14,458 nt of DNA, taken from assembly GCA_004151065.3 (NCBI GenBank), contig NWUY0300001614.1:1-14458 (forward strand), written 5' to 3'. Shown one piece after another: positions 8,248 to 14,458 of the stretch (positions are counted from its first letter, which is position 1; each line of letters opens with the position of its first letter). The position numbers were made by a program, and so were the translations under genes. The DNA is from Larix sibirica. Its lineage: Eukaryota > Streptophyta > Pinopsida > Pinales > Pinaceae. The notes beneath the pieces were generated by a model that saw only the letters and a program-made list of their open reading frames with translations, was not told where the DNA came from and made no database searches.

Positions 8248-8997
8248 AGATACATACGAGAGTCGAATTGTTCGTAAGAATCATTTGAATTTGTATCTAT
8301 GTTAATTGTGTCCTTAATCAAATATTTAGATTTGAACTCTTCGCATAGCATGGGAACTAGACACTGAATTTTGACATAATGCATGGTTAATAAAAATTTA
8401 AACAAATTTTTAAAACTGGATCCATCACTGATAAAGAATTAAACAAATTTTAGAGCTATCTAAATATAGGGTAGGAACTAGCTACTATGTTGCTTCCCTT
8501 GTTCGAATTGTTCGAATGATAACCTTGTTTAAATTATAAAGTGATGTTATGAGAGGTGTAAAGACCAATGCACAATGCCAACTCAAAACTAGACTGGTTG
8601 CAATCTGCAAATTTCATTAACTTTGTTATATACTTTACAAAATTTGCATGTGATAACAATTCAAAGTAGCAAGATCTATGGATTTGGTTTAACAAACTAT
8701 AATGACATATGATAACACGGAGCATAAATGCTCCAACACAAGTTGACTTTTTTTAGCATAAATGGTTCTAAGTCTCGCAATGTGTGCATTGCATTGCTAT
8801 AAACAAAAAAGAAACATGTTCCCCTTCGCTTGGATTACATAGTAGCAGTGGTAAAGTAAAGGCATAAACTTAAACCGCTTGATATCAAGGATGACATTGT
8901 CAATTAATATTTTGAAAGAACCATTTAGATGCCACGTTCACAAATCATACAAGGTGGTTGAGATCTCCTAATCGTATTTTATGTAAGAGATTACAAC
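8248..8997. other. Unassigned AT-rich DNA
   Basis: The 63-codon minus-strand frame at 8534-8725 has no family signature. A short TTCGAATTGTTCGAA repeat at about 8503-8517 is the only local pattern noticed. Confidence 0.45.
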
Positions 8998-9124
8998 AAG
9001 TTGGGGAAATAATTGTAGAAGTGGCTTCCACTACTATAACAAGTTGGGGAAATAATTGTAGTAGTGGCTTCCACTACTACAAGAAGTTGGGGAAATAATT
9101 GTAGTAGTGGGAAATAAGTGTAGT
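8998..9124. repeat. 43-bp minisatellite with an internal hairpin in each unit
   Basis: AAGTTGGGGAAATAATTGTA starts at 8998, 9041 and 9084, an exact 43-bp period. The third copy breaks off at about 9111 and is followed by a partial fourth (GGGAAATAAGTGTAG, to about 9124). Copy 2 contains TAGTAGTGG (9059-9067), CTT, CCACTACTA (9071-9079), a perfect 9-bp stem. Copy 1 has the same hairpin with one mismatch. Confidence 0.9.
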
Positions 9125-11220
9125 TGATTTTCCGACTATGCATTGTAGGTACTTGTGATCATAGTAAAAAGGTTTGTTATTGTTGCAATGAGCACAATCA
9201 ACTAATCCAATAGAAAATAAAAGGCACATGAGCAAAATGGCTGCAGATTGTGGAAAACGGTTAAAAGTATCTAAATTTAATATTTTCAAGTGATCATTTA
9301 GAGGATTAATAAAAGTTGATAACCCACTTTGCAAATTGCGGTAGCATTTATGGCCATTACATATAATGTTTTTCAAGAGATACATGGGAGTACAAGAGTA
9401 AGATAATTGTATTTGGATTTGCAGATGAAGACCATTATATGAAGTGTTGAATTGTAGCTAGAAAACATGCAAAGAACATCAATGTTTTTTTTAATTTTGG
9501 TGTCTAGATAAAACATTTACGTGTCTCTTGGAAAAAATAACAAAAATAATTTTGAAATTAAATCAAAACAAAAAATGGCATAGAAGCAACTCTTACAACT
9601 GTTGTATTGTTTTTGGATTTTTTATCTTTTAGGTGCACTTCATATTGATAATGATCTTATTAGAAACAAGTGAGAATCTTTGTAACTTAACCAATTGAAA
9701 ATGTATCATTTGTTGTTGCAATGACCTTGAGGCTAGTAATGGGTGCAAGGCACTATTTTCTAAAAACCATGGGTATATTCTCAATGCTACTCTACCAACC
9801 TAGAATGAGGAAATAGTCTACATCACCTCTCTCGTTTTCCAATTTTTCTATGAGTTCAAATTTGGTAACGAAAACACTTGAATCCAACACCAAAGGAATG
9901 GTAGGAAGTAAGATAAAAAATAATTTGGAACATTGACAATGATAATGAGTTGTCCATGTTTGTCAATGAGGTTATTGTGCAATGGCTTTGTTTTGGAATG
10001 TCAATTAACATTATTGGAACAAGTTTGGTTATACAAAGTTAAAGCATCATCCCAAAACATACTAAAGGTCATTTGTTTGCAAAATTTAATAATAGGAGAT
10101 GGTTGTATGGTCTAATTTTCGTTGAAAGGGTCGATCTATTTCTAGTTATTTTCAAAGAAAAATGAGAAGAGTTGTTATAATATCACCTTGAATAGAAGGA
10201 AAATGCAACCATTGAAATAGGCTAGTTGAATAATGGGAATGAATCACACTATTTAGTTGAATTTTCCTTTGCAAAAGGACTAACTTTTCTAGTAGTGTTG
10301 AGCAAAATTTTGCTTGGCATTATGCAAGAAACCATAGTCAACATCTTGCAATGATAAAAGGAGAGGGATAGATAGTTTATTCAAGATATGACGCGATCAT
10401 TAAAATGGCGAGGAATTACCATAGAAGTTAATACATGCCTTTCAACAAAGTGCAAGAAAACATGTTTTTTTCTTTTTTATTTTGCACCCAAGTCACAATA
10501 AATAAGGTACACGGGCAAAAAGAAAGAAAAGAAAACACATTTCAAAAGGTTTGGTAAATATTTCAAAATTGTGTCCATTGGATATAACTTTGGTGGTTGG
10601 CAGGAATGATTGTTACCATCACTACCTAGCTTCAATTCTAGTAAGTGACATGTTGAGCTCTTATATGAGTAATTCTTTTATAGAATTGAAGAGTGAAAGA
10701 AAATTGTTAAGTATATGAGATTACGTTAACTACTTATTAAGTGTCCTTGAAGAGCATCAATGTTAATGTCAACTAGACATTTCAACTATATTATTGGTGA
10801 AGTTTAGAAATACCAAAGCTCCATTATTTTATGGCTTCATTCTTTGTTGGTTTTGTCCTTTTGGTTTAAGTGTGTATCTTTTGTGAAGCATTATTGAGAT
10901 AGAATTTGCATCAAGGAAAACTCCAATAAATATGAATATGCTCAACTCAATTCCAATTCCAATAATAATGTAAACTTCAAACTCTAACTCAACATTACCC
11001 TAACCTCTTCATTAAAAAAAACATATTTCAAAGTCTAACCAAACATAACTTCGAAGTCTAACAACAATCCAATCTAAAGCATGACACTCTTGGGTAACAC
11101 CATTGATGACTTTAAGCCCACTTCAACAAAGTTGAATATATTCATAGCAAGCTACCGGCATTCGACACTTGTACCTAGCTCCAAATAAGTGGCCCATCAA
11201 ACAAGCGTCATTGTTGAGGT
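9125..11220. other. Long AT-rich stretch with no recognisable gene or element
   Basis: Frames of 60-102 codons exist (9077-9385 minus, partly made of the 43-bp repeat, and 9933-10115 plus). Neither shows a family motif. I looked for copia and gypsy polyprotein words, tRNA-like boxes and tandem repeats and found none I would defend. The stretch 10930-11060 is simple, with several similar CTAAC and CCAAT words, but has no fixed period. Confidence 0.45.
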
Positions 11221-11575
11221 TTACCTTAATATTGCAGTCCATGGAGAGACCTCGCTTAATATCATAACCCTTCAAGAAATCCACCTCAACATAGCATTTT
11301 ATGGATGCAATATTTCTAAGGTTTATGTTAATATCGTATTCCATGGAGAGACCTAGCTTAATATCATAACCCTTCATGAAATCCACCTCAATATAGCATT
11401 TTATGGACACAATATCTCTATGGTTTACGTTAATATCGTAGTCCGTGGAGAGACCTAGCTTAATATGATAACCATTCATGAAATCCACCTATTCTTTACA
11501 TTCATGAAAGCGACGCAAAGGACGACCATGGAAAGACCTAAGCTTAATATTCCATAAAATTTATAGACTGTAATG
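11221..11575 (-). repeat. 102-bp tandem repeat that stays open as a 34-residue protein repeat
   Basis: The word CC(A/G)TGGAGAGACC recurs at 11239, 11341 and 11443, an exact 102-bp period, with a partial unit before it and a diverged, internally deleted one at 11526-11575. Because 102 is divisible by three, the minus strand stays open from 11488 to 11123. Its 121 codons repeat DFMKGYDIKLGLSM and SIKCYVEV-type blocks every 34 residues. Comparing units 11239-11340 and 11341-11442, I count nine base differences. Eight change the amino acid and one is silent, so there is no sign of selection on the protein. I therefore treat it as a satellite-like repeat rather than a gene. No known domain is recognised. 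Confidence 0.88.
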
Positions 11576-11899
11576 TCCCTAAAAATAGTAAAAAATATAA
11601 AAAATTTCCGACACTGTAATAAAACTATTTAAGAGGTGAAGATTTACAAATTAACTTCAACACTCATAAAGGAAGTACTACACCGGTACTTGTTTGCGGT
11701 ATTTGAAGAGTTTCATCTTCCTAAGTATCATGATCTTACTGGTTTTTATTCTTACAGCTTTGCAGAAGCGATGTAATGGGTGGAAAATGCAATTCTGTCG
11801 CAAGCGTACTAATGTTAGAGTATTATTATGAAACTTAAAGAAAACTTCCTTCACATTGTTTTGAGAAAAACATGTGCATGAGTATAAAAGTATACCTGG
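11576..11899. other. Unassigned region with overlapping short frames
   Basis: A plus-strand frame runs from 11633 to a stop at 11774 and includes RYLFAVFEEFHLPKYHDLTG. It has no start codon and no family I recognise. A minus-strand frame (11678-11944) overlaps it. Either could be chance. The local composition begins to rise in G and C here. Confidence 0.3.
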
Positions 11900-12900
11900 G
11901 AACTTTAGGTGAGATGGACCATTATTGATGAAATGGAGGCCCATGATGGAGACTCAGGGTTACAAAGAGAAAAGGTACCCCCGGCAGAGCTACCAAGAGG
12001 TAAGAGTATACTTGGAAGTCCTGGATTTACTTAGCATTTCGCTAATGTATTGTTTCATGTTAGTATGCAGGTATTATCATGAGAAACAAATAACTCCTCA
12101 TTATTAAATCCTACCATGATGTATGGGCATGCTATGTGGTGAAAGGGTGAAACACCAAAGTGAAAAGGCTATAGTGTAAAAGGCTTTTGGTGTAAATTCC
12201 ATGGTGTAAATACTTTGGCAATTCTTCACTAATTCGTTGATATCTATACAACCCTATACTATAATGCTTGGGTGATAAATCAAACCGTATTAAATGTAAA
12301 GTTGGTGAGTATTAATTGCTCCATAAGGTACCAATGTGTTGTGGAACCAGCTGGCATGGAGGGTTTCGAAGTTTTGGGGTTTACACTTGGAATCGTTACT
12401 CTGCGTTTTCATTTAGCTTGGTTCAGTCCTGCGTTGGTTTTAGGAGAGGTTTTTGTGCCCTAACATGAGTTACGGTGATGGTGAGTGCACGTGGTAGCTG
12501 CTAAGGTGATGGAGAATAGCAATACGATACCATAGCTCAGGTAATGTTTCTCTTCTAATTGTCATTCCTTCCCTTCTACTTCTGTATTTAGTCGTTGGTT
12601 GTCTAAACATCTCGGCGTTTAACCAGAGAAGGTTATTGTGATGAAAAGTGAAGGGTGGTGAGAACTTCTGTGTGGTTTGATGTAGGTAATGAGGACCTTC
12701 CACAACATGAGCATTGGAAGGGTAAGTCCATATTTTTCCAATGTTACCTTTTCCTCTCGCCTCTGTGGAGTGGTTCTGTTTGTAGACGTTATAAGGAACT
12801 TCGTGGATCGAATTTTTGGGTTCACTGTAACTTTTTAAAGTTCATGGAAGGTCGCCATTTGGCTAGACCATTTGTTAAAATGTATTAAGTTGTGAGGTCT
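11900..12900 (+). other. GC-richer segment with splice-like signals, possible gene remnant
   Basis: This kilobase is visibly less AT-rich than its flanks and carries several plausible plus-strand splice pairs. They are GAG/GTAAGAG at 12000 with TTAGTATGCAG/G ending at 12070 (71 nt), CAG/GTAATG at 12541 with a pyrimidine-rich tract and TATTTAG ending at 12591 (51 nt, short for a plant intron), and AAGG/GTAAGT at 12722 with CTGTTTGTAG ending at 12785 (64 nt). Joined short frames do not give a protein I recognise. It may be a decayed gene, an untranslated exon region, or chance. Confidence 0.25.
12151..12193. repeat. Imperfect inverted repeat with repeated GTGTAAA words
   Basis: ACACCAAAG (12152-12160) is complementary to CTTTTGGTGT (12184-12193) with one extra T. 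Between the arms AAAAGGCT occurs twice (12163-12170 and 12178-12185), and GTGTAAA recurs at about 12174, 12190 and 12204. No flanking target duplication was seen, so I do not call it a miniature transposon. Confidence 0.4.
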
Positions 12901-13330
12901 GTGGTTGACACTGTAGGGTTTCGTTTTGGGAGTAGCTTGGAGCCATAAGCTCTCTTGGGATTTGGAGAAGGAAACAAATACATGCTTTTATATATGAATT
13001 CATAATTTTGGATGGTATAATTGATGACCTGCGTTTGTTTTCTATTCTAAATGAAGAAATAGGAATAGTGTTGGCCTCTGGGTTTTCTAATAGACTTTGA
13101 ACCTGTAATAATGAAAGGTAAAGATAAATAGTCGTTGTGTCTTCTTTATGGGAAAAATATGGTTAAAGAATATAGATTCTTCATCTGGCTATCATGGATC
13201 TGCATGTTGAATGGGATAGCTAATCTAAGGTTGTTTTAAAAGCTGCTAATAAAAGGATGTGTTGATAGGAGAAGCGGAACCCTTGTCCGGTTTACTTACA
13301 TGCCTGTATGGTTTCGCTTAGGTCCTTCTT
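12901..13330. other. T-rich unassigned DNA with an inverted repeat
   Basis: The plus strand is T- and G-rich, in the manner of an intron or transcribed spacer, but no exon can be defined. AAGCGGAACC (13272-13281) and GGTTTCGCTT (13310-13319) are complementary at 9 of 10 positions across a 28-base spacer. Confidence 0.4.
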
Positions 13331-13645
13331 GATGCATTGTCAAGTAGTTTCTTTAAATAGAAGAGAAGACTTGATGATAGTAATAGAGGGATTCGATCCC
13401 TTGCCTTACATTTATATTTAATGAATAGTTGTATGTGGTTAATAAAAGATAACGACCTATTTTGTTGGATGTGGATTCTTGGTTCTGTGTGTTACTACTA
13501 TGCTGTTTGGCTAACCGTACGCTAGCAGGGTCTTCCTCACAATGATAATGGGATTTGATCTCTTGACATATATTTCGATGGCTAAAAGTATTTGTAGTTT
13601 TAATGATAGGAAATGAATTGATTGGTTGTGGGATTCGATCCATGG
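13331..13645 (+). mobile_element. Cluster of three tRNA-like A-box/B-box pairs, probable SINE heads
   Basis: Three similar modules follow one another on the plus strand. Module 1 has TGTCAAGTAGTT (13338-13349) and GATTCGATCCC (13390-13400). Module 2 has TGGCTAACCGTA (13508-13519) and GATTTGATCTC (13552-13562). Module 3 has TGGCTAAAAGTA (13579-13590) and GATTCGATCCA (13632-13642). Spacing from A box to B box is 52, 44 and 53 bases, in the range of the other SINEs in this window. The shared GGGATT(C/T)GATC(C/T) word supports common origin. I could not define 3' tails or target duplications, so element limits are unknown. The minus-strand frame at 13353-13643 is a shadow of this repeat. Confidence 0.42.
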
Positions 13646-14458
13646 AATAATAGAGAAGCCCGTGAGGGTTTTGGGATCATAAAAGAAATATTATAATGCA
13701 AGATGCAAATAAACTATGTGTGAGTCTACAATTTGAAATCGAAATCTCCTTGAAAAGTCTGTTGTGTTTTAGCTGTAATGGTTGACTGTTGGTTGAAATC
13801 GTAGAGATGTTGATAGTGTGGAATGTAGGATACCTTTGTTTGAAAGAACAAAAAATAATAATTACAGTTATTGTTTAGCCTACAATTTGATGTGTAGTGT
13901 GGCTAAGAGTTTATATATATGGCTTGATGCTTTTGTTATTTCTAATGGGTGATTTTCAAGCATAGAAAGAATAATAATAAAATAATTAAAGGAAGAAGTA
14001 AACCCTACACTACAAATTGATAAAATGATTGAAACATAAAATGTAATTATTTTTAAAGAGGTAATAACTCTAGCCTAGAAGATAGTATGGAAATCAAAGG
14101 AAGAAATACACAGTGTTAGAATTCCTTCGAAAAGCCATCATAGAGTTCCTAAGTTTTCTAATGGGGTGTTGTCTAGCACAGGCTAGTTGGGCTAGGCCTA
14201 CTAGACCCTCCACTGGTTTCTAGGCCAAACCTCTAAGTTGATAATATCTGGGTTAAGAAATAAAACAATGCTCAACCATTAATTCTAGTCTAAAAGCCTA
14301 ACATCTACTATAACTAGAAAATGGGAAGTTAACACTACATACCTTGTTGATTTCAAACTTGATCCTCTCCTGTAGAATCCTACACACTCAAACAATAATT
14401 AATGCAGAAACGTTTGAGCTTTATCTAACCTGTTAGGATGATTTCTTAGTTGGATAAT
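13646..14458. other. AT-rich intergenic DNA, nothing recognisable
   Basis: Several AATAATAA-type low-complexity runs occur at 13850-13990. The segment 14170-14230 is richer in G and C (GGCTAGTTGGGCTAGGCC) with an imperfect palindromic feel. I see no coding motif or tRNA-like boxes. Confidence 0.5.

Noticed and set aside
8045-8405. Two overlapping minus-strand frames as genes
   Set aside because: Both lack motifs and overlap a more protein-like plus-strand frame. They are most likely shadows or chance.
9077-9385. 102-codon minus-strand frame as a gene
   Set aside because: One end is made of the 43-bp minisatellite. The remainder has no recognised domain and no splice or start evidence.
9640-10120. 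Copia integrase-like words (for example FWDDALTLYNQ) on the minus strand
   Set aside because: The resemblance covers only a few residues, and the motifs expected next (TPYE.W and the VFG region) are not found in any frame.
12000-12070. Cytochrome P450 proline-rich hinge (a frame with VPPAELPRGKSILGSPGF at 11976-12029)
   Set aside because: The similarity is limited to Pro/Gly spacing. The frame ends at once in a stop and no other P450 motif is present nearby.
13353-13643. 96-codon minus-strand frame as a gene
   Set aside because: It covers the three tRNA-like modules in antisense, and its open length is explained by that repeated sequence.
1-14458. CRISPR array, prophage, operon or bacterial defence system
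   Set aside because: There is no coding density, no ribosome binding sites and no regular direct repeat with unique spacers. The mobile elements are of plant type.

Overview
This AT-rich window contains no intact protein-coding gene that I can recognise. It looks like intergenic nuclear DNA of a seed plant with a large, repeat-laden genome. The clearest clues are a decayed plant-type Ty3/gypsy integrase and several tRNA-derived short interspersed elements (SINEs) with internal RNA polymerase III boxes. Many short local tandem duplications add to the picture. A gymnosperm would fit, but that is only an inference. I see no operons, Shine-Dalgarno sites, rRNA, CRISPR array or intact tRNA. Most open frames of 60-120 codons are what AT-rich DNA gives by chance.

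Layout. 1-885 is unassigned. 886-1278 (minus) holds two protein-like frames of an unknown family. 1279-3149 is unassigned. 3150-3394 is a minus-strand SINE with a poly(A) tail and a 16-bp target-site duplication. 3395-5800 is anonymous DNA with local duplications (75, 54 and 35 bp), hairpins and one weak LINE-like frame. 5796-5997 is a second, older minus-strand SINE. 6323-6881 is the C-terminal part of a Ty3/gypsy integrase on the plus strand, broken by stops and one frameshift. Just after it a third SINE (6927-7106, plus) sits inside a 19/20-nt duplicated target. 7166-7341 is an 88-bp duplication. 7782-8247 holds an array of a TATAAGCACTA motif, a possible LTR/primer-binding-site junction and a decayed open frame. 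8998-9124 is a 43-bp hairpin-bearing minisatellite. 9125-11220 is unassigned. 11221-11575 is a 102-bp tandem repeat that happens to stay open as a 34-residue protein repeat. 11900-12900 is locally richer in G and C and carries splice-like signals. 13331-13645 packs three tRNA-like A-box/B-box pairs, probably SINE heads. The rest, to 14458, is unassigned.

Nothing here works together as a pathway. The window records layered insertion: a gypsy element, a SINE nested in its tail, more SINEs, point-mutation decay and repeated short tandem duplication. The best-supported points are the gypsy integrase remnant and the SINE nested in it. I found no convincing new biological system.
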